From NCBI GenBank assembly GCA_028583415.1, contig CM053271.1, positions 91,530,584 through 91,594,583 on the forward strand: a DNA stretch of 64,000 nt, written 5' to 3'. Positions 45,017 through 58,011 of this stretch are shown here, piece after piece. A model generated the notes under the pieces. It was not told where the DNA came from and made no database searches. It saw only the letters and a list, made by a program, of their open reading frames with translations. This DNA is from Protea cynaroides (lineage: Eukaryota; Streptophyta; Magnoliopsida; Proteales; Proteaceae). The translations under genes and the position numbers were made by a program. Each line of letters opens with the position of its first letter. Position 1 is the stretch's first letter.

Positions 45017-45335
45017 CTTCTCTTTCACGTCTCCCTCTTTCCTCTTTCCTTTTTCTTCTCCAAGATCTTTTAGATTTCATCTCAACCCTAAAGCCTCCTT
45101 CTCTTTCACGTCTCTCTCTCTCCTCTTTTCTTTTTCTTCTCCAAGATCTTTTAGATTTCATCTCAACCCTAAAGCCTCCTTCTCTTTCACGTCTCCTCTC
45201 TCTCCTCTTTCCTTTTTCTTCTCCAAGATCTTTTAGATTTCATCTCAACCCTAAAGCCTCCTTCTCTTTCACGTCTCCTCTCTCTCCTTTTCCTTTTTCT
45301 TCTCCAAGATCTTTTAGATTTTATCTCTTATATAT
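45017..45335. repeat. 81-bp tandem repeat in the LARD LTR (4 units)
   Basis: CTTCTCTTTCACGTCTC, CT-rich filler, CCAAGATCTTTTAGATTTCA and CAACCCTAAAGCCTC repeat with starts at 45017, 45098, 45179 and 45261. The partner LTR has the same array from about 54131 to 54445. Frames through it are compositional artefacts. Confidence 0.85.
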
Positions 45336-46240
45336 AATAATATATATTATATACACATATATTTAATAACATACATATATGTATAGTATACAATATATAT
45401 AATATATAAATACTATGCACATGGATGAACCCGGTTCGAAACGGGTTGAGACCGACTTAGGTTGACCGAGTTAAACCGATATGGGTTGAGCTAGGTTGGA
45501 CCAAAACCGGCTTGAACCGAGTTGACTGGATTAATTGGAATTAACCGGGTTTTCTCTCCTTGTCATTTCATGGGTCATTTCCATTGTCATCCCGCATGGA
45601 ATTTTCCGATGGCCTCTATTCCAAATTTTTGCATTCATTTTGTAAAACATTAAAAATGAGGAATATAGGAACTGGAATCACCCGAATCCGATGTAGAACG
45701 GAAAAGATATGCGACTTTGAAGTTCGACGATAATTTTGCATGCAAGCTTGCATGGGACCCACTGGTGACTTCTACCGGGATTTTTTACGTCCACTTTGTA
45801 GAACATCATGAATGAAGAATAATGGTCTTGGAATCATCTGAATGCGATGTCGGATGATCAAGATATGATGATTTGAAATTCAAACAATCCAACTTAGGAT
45901 AATTTGCATAAAGGCCCCTAGGATTATTTATAATAATTTCATAAACCTCCCTCATACGTATCATCTGACTAAAATGGTCATATCTTCCTCATTTGATATC
46001 GAAATTGAGCAATTCTGGTCTTGTTTCGAAGATAATTCTATGACCTACGCATCCATGCAAAATTATAACCCATGACCTTGCTGTGGACCCATTGAAAACT
46101 TCCTCAAATTCACAGACCCATTGAAAACTTTCTCAAATTCACAATCAAGAATCCAAACTTTCGATAACCTTTCTTCCTTTTGTTGTCCACACACCAGCAG
46201 GACTTTGTTTAGCTGGGATGGCAAAAATGGGGTGCTTACA

Positions 46241-46256
46241 GATGCCCCTCTTCGAC
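46241..46256 (-). other. Polypurine tract of the LARD
   Basis: Minus strand GGTCGAAGAGGGGCATC directly precedes the LTR start TGTAAGCACC. The run GAAGAGGGG is the likely plus-strand primer. Confidence 0.8.
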
Positions 46257-46372
46257 CGAGATTGTGGGCAATTGAGGCCGAAGATAAAAGTAGTCCATTT
46301 TTGCATTATTCTGCACTTGATACGAATTCTACCATTGCTCTCTTGAACTGATGCTGTAACTACTCTCCTCCC

Positions 46373-46375
<3 letters not shown>

Positions 46376-46406
<31 letters not shown>
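46376..46406. repeat. Poly-T run
   Basis: 31 consecutive T on the plus strand, poly-A in the direction of the LARD RNA. A matching 31-base T run is at 50011-50041. Confidence 0.95.
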
Positions 46407-46407
<1 letters not shown>

Positions 46408-46427
46408 TTCACACTGTACAACAAACA

Positions 46428-46655
46428 ACTGTAGATGTCAAGCTCCTTGAGTAGCGACCTCATCAGGTCTATGACTTTGGCTCAAGACCGCTCATGGTGT
46501 AACTGTAGATGTCAAGCTTCTTGAGTAGCGACCCTATCAGGTCTGTGACTTTGGCTCAAGACCGCTCATGATGCTAATCAGAATCGTCAAGCTTCTTGAG
46601 TAGCGACCTCATCAGGTCCGTGACTTTGGCTCAAGACCGCTCGTGATGTAATCGT
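46428..46655. repeat. About 74-bp tandem repeat, 3 units
   Basis: CTTGAGTAGCGACC, CATCAGGTC and GACTTTGGCTCAAGACCGCT repeat three times. Each unit contains the near-inverse pair CTTGAGTAGCG and GGCTCAAG, so each could fold as a hairpin. Confidence 0.9.
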
Positions 46656-46675
46656 AACTGTGCTTTGTGCTCTGA

Positions 46676-46842
46676 ATTTGTAACCTCTGAATGTATAACC
46701 TTTGGCTGTGTAGCCTTTGGATGTATAGCCTCTGGATGTGTAGCCTTTGGATGTGTAGCCTTTGGATGCGTAGCCTTTGGATGTGTAGCCTTTGGCTGTG
46801 TAGCCTTTGGATGTGTAGCCTTTGGATGTGTATCCTTTGGAC
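46676..46842. repeat. 15-bp minisatellite, about 11 units
   Basis: TGTAGCCTTTGGATG repeats about eleven times with single-base variants. Being a multiple of three, it leaves spurious open frames on both strands. Confidence 0.95.
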
Positions 46843-49800
46843 CGAATTTGGGGTGTCCCAAATTGCCTACGTATCCTTTGGGATTTCCATCCCTCTGGAA
46901 TCAGGTTCCGCGTAGTTCGGGCCGGTTTTTTTTTCTCTCTTTCCATGATCTTTCTTTCTTTCTTTTCTTTGCTTGCATCTTGTTCTCTTTTCCATTCTAA
47001 TTCTGCTTTCATTCAGTCTTCTTTCTTCTCTGTACTTTCACATTTCTTTCCTTTTCTCTCTTTTTTTTTCTTTTTCTTTTTCTTGTTCTTTTCAATTTCT
47101 TTCTTCATCTTTCTTCATTCCCAAAGTGGGTTGAACTTTCCATAAATATTGAGGTAGCCACAATGGGGCTCAGCATCTGTACTTTGTCCACTAACATTTC
47201 TCGAAATCCAAGAGGAACTAGAGATCATGATTTGATCGACTTTCCTTGACTTGACTTAATCTAGACAAAGAGAAACATGTTTCTTTTCTTTAAAAGGCAA
47301 TTTTGATATGTTCTGCATTCCTGCCAAATTTATATGGGTTTCACTTTGATCAAAGGGCAATCAGGTCATTTTAATGAGGGGCAAATGATGATAACGACTC
47401 AAATTTGTATGAGTCATCTTTCTCTTACATGCAAATGAACTCAGCTAGAGTTTCAAACAAGGGGCTCAACTAAACTCATGATGTTTGGATAAATTGGTGA
47501 TTTTGCCCCAGTGTCTAAGTTCAAGTCTGCACACATTGATAGACTGGCGACTTTTGAGTCATCAATAGAAATAACCTTAAGGAGATGCAACCCTACACTA
47601 ATCTTTAGAAAAACGTCAAAGAATGCTTTCTCCTCTCGGTATCATTCAGATAGAAAATAAGTTTCAACAAGCTATGCTCCGATGCTGAATCGGTTACAAC
47701 CACATTTGGGCCCAAATCCTTTAAGTTTGTATACAAGTATGACGACGAAGGTCCAGATGGACAAATAAGAAACTGTCCAATAGGTCTGCCATTGGGAGAG
47801 TGTTTGGTTGTTTATGTAGAATGGCTTGATCTCCACTAGGCGATGCCATTTTATTGGCTAGCAACAAAAGACTATGGAATTCTTGGACGCCGTCGAAGTA
47901 ATGAACGACAGATATATATTCCAGTCATATTTATTGAACAATATTTATGCATAACAAGACAACATGTTCACAAGAAACGATACCATAAAATTTGGTGACA
48001 TTTGAAGTAAGGGCATGTAATGTAGACTCTGTGGAAGACCGTCAGATTGATGGACGGGAGAGAGAGTCTTTAGCCGAAAAGAAAAACCCTCTGATGACAA
48101 CAAAATGATGAGACCACCCCCTGTACGGGCGGGATGTAGTGACCAATATAAAAAATCCAGCTCAACACACAACGTGAATCACGACAAATGATCAGCTCTC
48201 CAATCAGGTTCTAAGAAATGGTGTTTATATATCATTGTACAAGAACCAATTGACTTGTTGCTCTATAACTGAACTCGTCCATCAGCAGGACTCCAAAGGA
48301 GTTGCCCCATGTACATGCCTTGTAATCAAACTCACTCATCATTAGTGTTTCAAAGTAGTTGCTTCATGTCTATGCACCATAGTTGAACTTGTCCACCATC
48401 ATTGTTCCAATGTAGTATGCTAACCAACCTCATTATTTTGTATAGCTCTTTCTTTTTTATTTTTTTATTTTTTTTCTTTTTTTTTTATTTTGAGCTCATC
48501 TTTGACTTTGAGGTTGATCTGTAACACATTTCATGTCTGTAGATGTCATGTACTTGTAGAAGACTTAATCATTTGAATGGTCCTTGTTTGTAGAAATATC
48601 CCATAAAAAATTCTTTCTGTAAATTGACCAAATGGGATGATATTTTGATGTACCAACTTGTATCTTTGAGAATACTTGCATGACTTCAACTTAATCATCT
48701 ATAACTTTCACGTGTGTGTCGAGCTTTCGTTTCTCTAAAGGCCGATGGAGTAGAAGTTCAGGTTATGGTCATTCATCTCAATCATCATTAGAGTCAGAAT
48801 TAGCAACGGACATGGAAGAGGAAGAAATATCAAACTGGGAAGGAATGGATTGGAAGTAGTAAAGCACTGTTGTTGATGTCTCAAATGAGATGATTATTGT
48901 TCATTTTTTCAGAGCATTTTGGACTAGACCATCTACAGACACATCGAAATTAAGCCCAAACATAGATGACCTATCAGATACCAATGGTAGCCAGTTTAGA
49001 CAAGTAATTCACCGAGTTACCCCAATTGGATATGACATCATTGACGCCAACTTATGATTGGTTGTAGGACCGAATCTCCGTTCAGACTTTCGCTAGTAAG
49101 GCTCATTACGCCTATCTATTGACATGTGTTTGACCCTTTCCATCTTGAGATAAACCCCTCTTGGGTCTATTACCATTTTGATTTATGCCCTAATTTGGGT
49201 TTGACATTCACCAGGCCAATGCCTCAATTTGGGGTAAATGTATTCCAATCTTATGCCCCAGTTTAGATGTCATGAAACTCTGACCTATACCCTTGTTGGT
49301 CCATCACCTTTTTGGTTTGCCCCACTTTGAATCCATTAACATTTTAATATGCCCCAGTTTAGGGTGCACTGATATTTTTGTTGTGCCCCAATTTAGGGTA
49401 TACTAACATTTTGGTTTTGCCCCAGTTTAGGGTGCACATGAAGTTCATTTTTAGGCTACCTTAATTTTGGGATACAATTGACCACATGGTCTTCCTTTTC
49501 ATCCTGGATTTTGGGAGGTGGGTGGGCCATTCTTAAAGGTTCGAGGGCTACTCCTTTGAGTTATGGTCACCTTGGTTGATGAAAGTAATTTGGGAGTCAG
49601 AAACCAACTCCTTCAGTCAAAGTGGCTCAAATTGCCAAGGGTGAACGAAATGCTTTCCAATCTCAGTTTTTTTTCATTTAAATTTGGCAGGTATGCTAGC
49701 ATGGGAAAGAAACATGTAATCTCTCAGAATCTATGATTCAGCTTTCTAACCTCTTGGATTCCTCAGCTCCGATCTGGGAAATTTCAATTCCGCTCTGTAA

Positions 49801-50008
49801 TATTTGGGCTCTCAATATACTGTCTTCCAACCATTCCAACACTTTGAGGTACAAAAGTCCCTCCTTATGAACATGAACCGAGACATGAACCGGTGATGAT
49901 GAGGCCTTTTTATGAGAGGATGTAATAAGAGTGGATGCTTTGTCTACACACTCAGGTGTTCTCTTAAGTCTAGACAATCCTATCCTCCCTAGTTCAACCT
50001 TTTTTTTT

Positions 50009-50010
<2 letters not shown>

Positions 50011-50041
<31 letters not shown>
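50011..50041. repeat. Poly-T run
   Basis: 31 consecutive T, preceded by a shorter T9C run. Poly-A in LARD orientation. Confidence 0.95.
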
Positions 50042-51080
50042 CCTATAAACAATGAAGGTTAAGACTCAGAAGTGACTGGACACGAAAAGAATATACATAC
50101 ACATACAAGCTGACTCGACCAAACAAAGTTAGTTCCTTCATGAAAACCGACCATTAGACATCATCTGTAACAATTTATTTGTATTTGAATAACCCCATGA
50201 TTGGTCTTGTGGGGCCTCAAGATTCAGAATGGATTATTGTAGAACCAAGGTTCGACCATGTGGTTCATCAAATTTCAATAAATTGAAACGGATATGCTTA
50301 TTTATAGTTTTCATGATGGATGACAAAAGCGGTTCATGATTGAAAAAACCGGTAAATTTCTACTTGATCACAGTATCTATACCATGATGAAGATTTTCTG
50401 ATCGTTTTTTGAGATTGACGTTTCAATATTGAACGGTCAACACAATGAGCTTTGTACGATGGAGGGCGTGTACAGACCGCCCACATTATTGTGTATGCGG
50501 GTATACGTAACCCTCACGCTCCCAACAAGTGAGAGACAAGAATACTCAAGTGTGGATCCAAACATGTTGACAAGTCAAGGACAAAAACGGGCAGAACTTC
50601 GACGTCTCAGATGTAAATATTATGATCGAGTAGATTTTACCATGTTGGTTCAAAGATGGACCAAAAATAACATACATATGGCTCAAACTAGGTTAGGACA
50701 GAAAAGGCCACCTTGACGAGGATGGGGTAACCTATCACCGAATGCTCGATGAATAATGGGCCCCCAATCCCTTTATATACTATGTTGCAAGGATCCAAGC
50801 GACGTGGAGTAGCATAACGCATTCCCAGGCGGACCCAAGAAACGCTCGTTAGAGGCTGCTCACCGGTCGTGGTCTTACAAAGTACAGGCCAAGGCTGTGT
50901 GTTTCTCATAGCGGGCTGCCCCACATGCATGGGACCCGGTTCGGCTACTCGCACGAAAGTGTGACTGAACCTATTCCCCCCAAAGCAATATGTACAAATA
51001 ATAAATATAGTACCCTAGATCTAGCATCAAATGTCAAGCAAATCAATATAAGGAGAGTATCCTAGGAATCTGAGTATTAA

Positions 51081-51098
51081 TCCCCAGCGGAGTCGCCA
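51081..51098 (-). other. Primer binding site of the LARD
   Basis: Minus strand TGGCGACTCCGCTGGGGA, one base from the LTR end (51100). The TGG start complements a tRNA CCA end. This sequence resembles primer sites I associate with Ogre/Tat-type elements and described as Arg-type; the exact tRNA was not verified. Confidence 0.75.
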
Positions 51099-51099
51099 C

Positions 51100-54000
51100 T
51101 GTGAGGACAATGGAAAATCGACGTGATCCTCCTCGGGATGGAAATGTGTATCCTGTAATCGATGAAGATCGATTGTATTCTGTTGGAGTCACCACCTAGA
51201 TTAAGGTCTAGGACCTCTAAAAATGTAGCCTCACCCTAAGGTAAGACTTCTATTGACTCGTGACCCAATGTATCGGTTCTTTGGTCTGCAAGAGATCGGG
51301 TAAGTATTCAGGGTACGGTTATGGGAAAGTGTTAGGCACCCAAACCGCCCGATCAATATCGGCCTCCTAAACTTTCCTTAAATTCTAATTTTGACTGTGC
51401 TTGGTCAACTGGATGACTAGGGTTCAATGGGGGATGTCCTAAACCAAGTTGCTAAGTTGTTCTAACCTAGGGTTCAGCCAATCATGTTTTAAAGTAAATA
51501 AACAAGCAAATGTAATGTACAATATTATACAGTGAACCGAACCAAAGATGGTTCGGTCTTGGACTGAATCTGAGATGTGTAAGACATCTCAAACTGCCTA
51601 CGTATTCCAATCCTGGAAATCAAGTCCAAAAACGTAGTTCGAAAGGGTTGTGTGATTAAAGATTATGGAAGTGATTTATGCATGTGCTTCAATTAGTTTT
51701 TTTTTTTGTTCAAGTTGAAGTTTATGCTGGATGTATGGTTGATGGGTGGCTTTGTACCGTATTTGGGATTCCCAAATTGCCTACGTATTCTAGGGTTTGC
51801 CCTAGAAATCAGGTACGACGTAGTTCGAAAGGGTTTTGAGAGTCGGATTTGGAATGTGTACCAAATCCTTCCATTTTTGTCAATAGGATCTAGGGATGAG
51901 ACCTAAATTCCTACCATTTTTATTTGGGATGTGTACCAAATTCTTTTTATTTTTGTTAATAGGATCTAGGGATGAGACCTAAATTCCTACCATTTTTATT
52001 TGGGATGTGTACCAAATTCTTTCTATTTTTGTCAATAGGATCTAGGGATGAGACCTAAATTCCTACCATTTTTATTGTTTCCATTTTTAGGTTTCTAGGG
52101 TTTCCTATCCCTTTTCATTGTGATTTTTATTTTTTAGGGTTTCATACCCTAATTATTCTCTTTATTCTAGGATTTATTTTGCCCTAATTATTCTTTCCAT
52201 TTTTAGGGTTTCACTACCCTAATTGTTCAATTCTTTCCATCTTAGGGTGTATCTTGCCCTAGTTGTTGTACAATGTAAACAATCTAACAAAGCAATGTGA
52301 GATTAAATATAGTAGTGTAAGCATCCAAATATAGCATGTTGGAAGTATATTCAAATTTAGCAGCACATCAGTCAAAAATGGCAAGTGAGCATGTAAATCA
52401 ATACAAACATGGTAAGTGTGCATCCAAACATGGCAGTAATATGTGAGCAAATGTAGTAGACAAATATGGCAATAACCATGTGTAGCATTCCAATCATGGC
52501 AATGTGATTATTCCAATTATGGCAATGTGATCATTCTAATTATGGCAGTGTGACTATTCCAATTATGGCAGTGTGACCATTCCAATTATAGTAGTGTAAG
52601 CATACGAGCATCCGAACATAGCATAGCATCAAATATGGCATGTGAGAAACAACCAAAGCATATGAGAATCAATCAAAACATGATGGAACACGTAGCAAGA
52701 TGGCAGCTTTGTCAGGCTGGACCAAAATGGGCACATAGGGCACTGTACTTACTCAAAAAATTCTTAAAAGATATCCCTGGAAAGAAGACTCAGAGGCCAA
52801 CATTTTGTCTCAAGGAAGCTAATCCTAAAAGAGACCATAGGCAGGTCGAAAATATTTTCCAAGTAGAGGCAAATACACTTGTCAGGTCTATTCCATATTT
52901 TTGACCAGTTGCACCATAAATTCCAAATAAAATTCTATTCTTAATGAAAATTAAATACAGACATTGATCTATGTAGATAACTGTCTGATCTAAAATTTCA
53001 TTAAGAAAAACAAGTTAAAACAGTATATTTTCTTTGTGAAAAATGACTCTTTTCAATCATGCAAATCAGCACATCATGACAGATCTGAAATCAAAGCACT
53101 ATGCACTTAAAAATTGATATCAATTCAACAAAAAATGAAAAAATATGAAACCAGTGCCATTTTTTAGAAGACTTTCATGTCTAAAAAGTTAATGTTAAGT
53201 GTATTTTTTTATTATGGCCATAAGGCCTTTGTCTAGAGACTTTTCGATGGAGGATTGCATTACATCCGAGAAAAATAGCAATGTCAAAGACAAATTTTTT
53301 GATATATTTTCCCAATTCCAAATGGAACAAAATTTTTAGGGTAGTCTTCTATAATATCAGAGAGACTCCCATAAAAGTTTGGGTTTCAAAATCTTAGAAA
53401 AAATACATATGATGTACGTCCTAAATTTGAACCCTAAATCTAGAATTTTCAGATCAGAAAATCACTTTATGAAACTTACAAAAAACATCAAACATCATTG
53501 TATATCAATAAAAAATTCATCATTGAATAGCTTAGACAAATTATCATTCATGAAAAATGTTAGACATAGGCATCCTAACATTAACAAGCATGTAATAGAG
53601 CATTCATGATTGAGATTTCATGAAAATTAGCATTTTTTAAGCAAAATTGGCATTCGGGCATTATAACGACCTCTAAATTTGTTTAGAGTACTAACCTTGG
53701 GCTCAAATCGAGCGAAACCGTTGATGAAGGGTGATTGGGGGTTGTATCAATCCCCTTTGAATGTGAATCCTCCTTCTCCTCTCTTTTGCTTCTTTCTCTC
53801 TTCTCTTTCTCTCTTTTCTTCTTCTCTTTTCTTTCTTTTCTCTTTTCTCTTTTCTCTCTCTTTCTTTCTTCCTCTCTCACGTTTTCTCTCTCTTACTCAC
53901 GTTTCTCTCTCTCACCCACGTTCCCCTCTCTCTCTGGTCTGGAAAAGGATCCCTCCTCTCTCCTATTTATAATTTTTCACTCATTTTCTAGAAGATCCTT

Positions 54001-55358
54001 CTTTCCTTTTCTTCTTTTTTCTAGAAAATCTTTTTTTCTCTCCATTTTTTCTTCTTTCCTTTCTTTTCTTCCTCTCTCACGTTTTTTCTTCTTCCTTTCT
54101 TTCCTTTTTCTCATTCTTCTTCTAGAAAACCCCTTCTCTTTCACGTCTCCCTCTCTCCTCTTTCCTTTTTCTTCTCCAAGATCTTTTAGATTTCATCTCA
54201 ACCCTAAAGCCTCCTTCTCTTTCACGTCTCTCTCTCTCATCTTTTCTTTTTCTTCTCCAAGATCTTTTAGATTTCATCTCAACCCTAAAGCCTCCTTCTC
54301 TTTCACGTCTCCTCTCTCTCCTTTTCCTTTTTCTTCTCCAAGATCTTTTAGATTTCATCTCAACCCTAAAGCCTCCTTCTCTTTCACGTCTCCTCTCTCT
54401 CCTTTTCCTTTTTCTTCTCCAAGATCTTTTAGATTTTATCTCTTATATATAATAATATATATTATATACACATATATTTAATAACATACATATATGTATA
54501 GTATACAATATATATAATATATAAATACTATGCACATGGATGAACTGGTTCGAAACGGGTTGAGACCGACTTAGGTGGACCGAGTTAAACCTGATATGGG
54601 TTGAGCTAGGTTGGACCAAAACTGGCTTGAACTGAGTTGGACTGGATTAATTGGAATTAACTGGGTTTTCTCTCCTTGTCATTTCATGGGTTATTTCCGC
54701 TGTCATCCCGCATGGAATTTTCCGATGGCCTCTATTCCAAATTTTTTGTGTTCATTTTGTAGAACATTAAAAATGAGGAATATAGGAACTGGAATCACCT
54801 GAATCCGATGTAGAACGGAAAAGATATGCAGCTTTGAAGTTCTGACGATAATTTTGCATGCAAGCTTGCATGGGACCCACTGGTGACTTCTACCGGGATT
54901 TTTTACGTCCACTTTGTAGAACATCATGAATGAAGAATAATGGTCTTGGAATCATCTGAATCCGATGTCGGATGATCAAGATATGATGATTTGAAATTCA
55001 AACAATCCAACTTAGGATAATTTGCATAAAGGCCCCTAGGATTATTTATAATAATTTCATAAACCTCCCTCATACGTATCATCTGACTAAAATGGTCATA
55101 TCTTCCTCATTTGATATCGAAATTGAGCAATTCTGGTCTCGTTTCGAAGATAATTCTACGACCTACGCATCCATGCAAAATTATAACCCATGACCTTGCT
55201 GTGGACCCATTGAAAACTTCCTCAAATTCACAGACCCATTGAAAACTTCCTCAAATTCACAATCAAGAATCCAAACTTTCGATCACCTTTCTTCCTTTTG
55301 TTGTCCACACACTAGCAGGACTTTGTTTAGCTGGGATGGCAAAAATGGGGTGCTTACA
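51100..55358 (-). repeat. 5' LTR of the LARD (4259 bp)
   Basis: TGTGAGGACAATGG to GGGGTGCTTACA on the plus strand. Nearly identical to 41968-46240 by eye over long stretches, with scattered substitutions (for example TTGGACTGAA versus the same with a one-base change nearby), an 11-bp insertion in the CT-rich part near 53840 and one fewer 22-bp unit. This indicates a fairly recent insertion. Minus-strand TATA near 53963-53973. Confidence 0.93.
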
Positions 55359-55363
55359 CTGAC

Positions 55364-57997
55364 AATAAAGAATCGATACATATTGCCTCGGATCAATGAC
55401 TTGTTCGATCAGTTGCAAGGTGCCAAGGTGTTATCCAAGATCGATCTTCGGTCAGGATACCATCATTTGAAGATTAAGGACGGTGATATTCCCAAGACAA
55501 CATTCAGAACAAGATATGGACATTATGAATTTTTGGTCATGTCTTTTGTATTGACTAACGCACCAGCCTTTTATGGAACTTATGAATCGGGTATTCCATG
55601 ATATGTTGGATACGGTGGTTATTGTATTTATTGATGATATATTGCTCTACTCCAAGGACAAGAAAACTCATATTATGAATCTAAGAGCCGCTCTGCAGCG
55701 ATTACGGAAAGAGAAGCTTTACGCCAAATTTACAAAGTGTGAGTTTTGGCTAAATGAAGTCACTTTCTTAGGCCATGTTGTATCCGTAGAAGGAATTAAA
55801 GTGGACCCTAGAAAGATTGAAGCCATTGTGAAGTGGGAAGCACCGAAGAGTGTTGCAAAAATTAGAAGTTTCCTAGGTATAGCTGGGTATTACCGACGAT
55901 TCGTGGAAGACTACTCCAAGATCGCCATACCGCTCACCAGTTTGACTAAGAAAGGAGAGAAGTTTGTTTGGACCGACAAATGTGAGAACCGTTTCCAAAC
56001 ATTGAAGGCAAGATTGATATCTGCTCCCATCTTGACTATTTCTATTCCAGGACAACCATTTGTTCTATACACTGATGCATCTGGATCAGGTTTAGGATGT
56101 GTACTTATGTAAGGAGAACAAGTAGTTGTTTATGCTTCTAGACAACTGAAAACACATGAAAAGAACTATCCCACTCATGACTTGGAGTTAGCGGCAGTAG
56201 TACATGCGGTAAAAATATGGAGACATTATTTGTATGGAGAAAAATTCCAGATTAAATCAGATCATAAGAGTCTCACTTATCTCTTTAATCAGAAGGAGTT
56301 GAATATGAGGCAAAGAAGATGGCTGGAACTATTGAAAGATTATGATTGTGATATCCAGTATCATCCAGGGAAAGCTAATGTAGTTGTTGATGCGCTGAGT
56401 AGAAAAACAATGATAAAATCCCAAGAGGAAGTTAACACGACTAGAGCAATGTGTGTTATAGGAAAGGTATTCAATCTTGGTAATGAACAATTTGTGATAG
56501 ATACACCAGGTGAATCAACCAACCAAGGGTTTATTCATTGGATTTCAAATATGTTCGCAACACTGAAGATTGTACGTGATATAATAGATGAAGTGAAAGC
56601 CGCTATAAAATTAAACCCTTATCTAAGAACCGTACAAGAGGACATTGAAAAAGGTAGGACTATCCCTGAGTTCGCCTTGGACGATGAAAAGGTACTGAAG
56701 TACAAAGGAAGAATATGTGTTCCTAAAATAGAAAATTTGGACATTAGACACCGACTAATGAAAGAAGCTCACACCACCGTTTATTCGTCACATCCTGGAA
56801 GTACAAAGATGTACCATGATTTAAAGAAGCTATATTGGTGGAGAGGAATGAAAACAGATGTAGCTAAATTCGTGTCTCAATGCTTAAATTGTCAGAGGGT
56901 GAAGGCTGAACGACAAAGACCTACAGGACTGTTATAGCCGCTACCAGAACCAGCATGGAAATGAGACTGCATCACTATGGACTTCGTCATCGGGTTACCA
57001 CTGACTCCCCGAGTAGTTGACGCGGTTTGGGTGATTGGAGAGGATAGCTAAGTTATATGTGGATAATATTGTCAGATTACACGGTGTACCTGAAAGCATT
57101 GTGTCCAACAGAGATCCACGATTTACTTCAAAGTTTTGGGAAGGATTGCAAAAGGCTATGGGTACAACATTGAAGTTCAGTATTGCATTCCATCCTCAGA
57201 CAGACGGATAGTCAGAGCGTACCATTCAAATTTTAGAAGACATGCTTCGAGCCTGTGTAATTGATTTCAAAGGACCATGGGATGAAAAACTACCATTTTT
57301 CGAGTTCGCTTATAACAACAGCTATCAGGCTACTATACAGATGTCACCCTATGAAGCACTATATGGTAGGAAGTGTCGAACTCCATTGTTTTGGAATGAA
57401 ATTGGAGAACATAGTATTGTTGGACCAGAATTTGTTGAAGATACATGTCGAGTAGTCGACATTACCAAGGAAAGAGTAAGAACGGCTCAGAATCGTCAGA
57501 AACAGTATGTAGATACTCAACGTCGAGACCTTGAATATGTCGTAGGTGATAAGGTGTTCTTGAAAGTATCACCTATGCGAGGTTTAAAGTGGTTCGGACA
57601 AAAAGGGAAGCTTAGTCCGAGATATGTCGAACCATATGAGATTCTAGCTAAACATGGAAAGGTGGCTTATCAGCTAGCACTACCACCGTCTATGTCAAAC
57701 GTGCATGATGTATTCCATGTTTCATTATTGATGAAGTACGTCAGGGACCCAATACACATTTTGACAGTGGATCCACCTGATTTGACTGATGATTTGACAT
57801 TTGTAGTAGCACCAACTGAAATCACCAGTCGAAAGGTTCAACTACTACGCAACCGTGATATCTACTATGTTAAGGTCACCTAGAGAAGCCGAGATATAGA
57901 AGAAATCACATGGGAAGAAGAAAATGCTATGCGAAAGCAATACCCTCATCTTTTTGACTCGGAAGGTATGTAGCAATTTCGAGGACGAAATTTTAAT
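55364..57997 (+). pseudogene. pol: pol of E6, RT to chromodomain (after the LARD)
   Basis: Continues 41187-41967. RT KIDLRSGYHHLKIKDGDIPKT and catalytic FIDDIL near 55630-55647; a frameshift near 55565; RNase H YTDASGSGLG; integrase HHCC finger (HPGSTKMYHD, CLNCQ); core ending QSERTIQ; and a chromodomain tail with ITWEEENAMRKQYPHLF about 57900-57955. Breaks: TAA near 56109 (Gln), TAG near 56936 (Gln), TGA near 56963 (Trp), TAG near 57208 (Gln), TAG near 57882 (Trp). A deletion of roughly 65-70 bp near 57037 removes part of the core between VWVI and the RLAKLYVDN-like segment. Inactive as read. Confidence 0.93.
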
Positions 57998-58011
57998 AAG
58001 AAGGGGGGAGT
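57998..58011 (+). other. Polypurine tract of E6
   Basis: AAGAAGGGGGGAGT immediately before the 3' LTR. The intact form, mirrored in E2 at 12014-12030. Confidence 0.9.

Larger units (their letters stand above)
41968..46240 (-). repeat. 3' LTR of the LARD (4273 bp)
   Basis: On the minus strand it starts TGTAAGCACCCCATTTTTGC at 46240. Its other terminus reads TATGAGG on the plus strand where the partner LTR has TGTGAGG, so the final CA of the minus strand is mutated. Minus-strand TATA near 44847-44857. It contains several tandem arrays listed separately. Confidence 0.93.
46257..51080 (-). other. LARD internal domain (no coding region)
   Basis: 4.8 kb with only short, compositionally biased frames on both strands and no Gag, protease, RT or integrase motif. 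It holds two tandem arrays near its 3' end (46428-46655 and 46676-46842), two T-runs of 31 bases, and a loosely repeated TTGCCCCAGTTTAGGGT-like phrase four to six times between 49190 and 49440. No ORF over 141 codons; the longest encodes the 15-bp minisatellite and is not a gene. Confidence 0.8.
41968..55358 (-). mobile_element. LARD-like non-coding LTR retrotransposon
   Basis: A 13,391-bp insertion bounded by two long, nearly identical LTRs (4273 and 4259 bp) with exact target duplications CTGAC (41963-41967 and 55359-55363). Minus orientation follows from a primer site beside the LTR at 51081-51098 (minus), a purine tract GAAGAGGGGCATC beside the LTR at 46240 (minus), and a minus-strand TATA box. 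The 4.86-kb internal region has no gag or pol frame. This matches the LARD pattern (long LTRs, non-coding interior) known from cereals. An Arg-type primer site suggests descent from the Tat/Ogre side of Ty3/gypsy, as inference. Confidence 0.93.

Noticed and set aside
46241..46260. Plus-strand orientation for the LARD
   Set aside because: GATGCCCCTCTTCGACC after the left LTR is no primer site but the reverse of a purine tract, and the primer-like TGGCGACTCC lies on the minus strand beside the right LTR; the TATA box also points minus.
46587..47012. 141-codon minus-strand frame with repeated GYTSK
   Set aside because: Produced by the 15-bp minisatellite, whose period is a multiple of three; all three plus-strand frames there are also open.
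49738..50052. 104-codon minus frame with a poly-Lys start
   Set aside because: The Lys run is the poly-T stretch; the remainder has no recognisable motif or second copy.
50429..50954. Overlapping frames of 88-95 codons in the LARD interior
   Set aside because: No Gag or Pol motif, both strands open over the same region, and no second copy to test conservation.
55239..55601. Frame running from the LARD LTR into RT
   Set aside because: A chance fusion across the insertion junction at 55358; the first 40 codons are LTR sequence on the wrong strand for the LARD.
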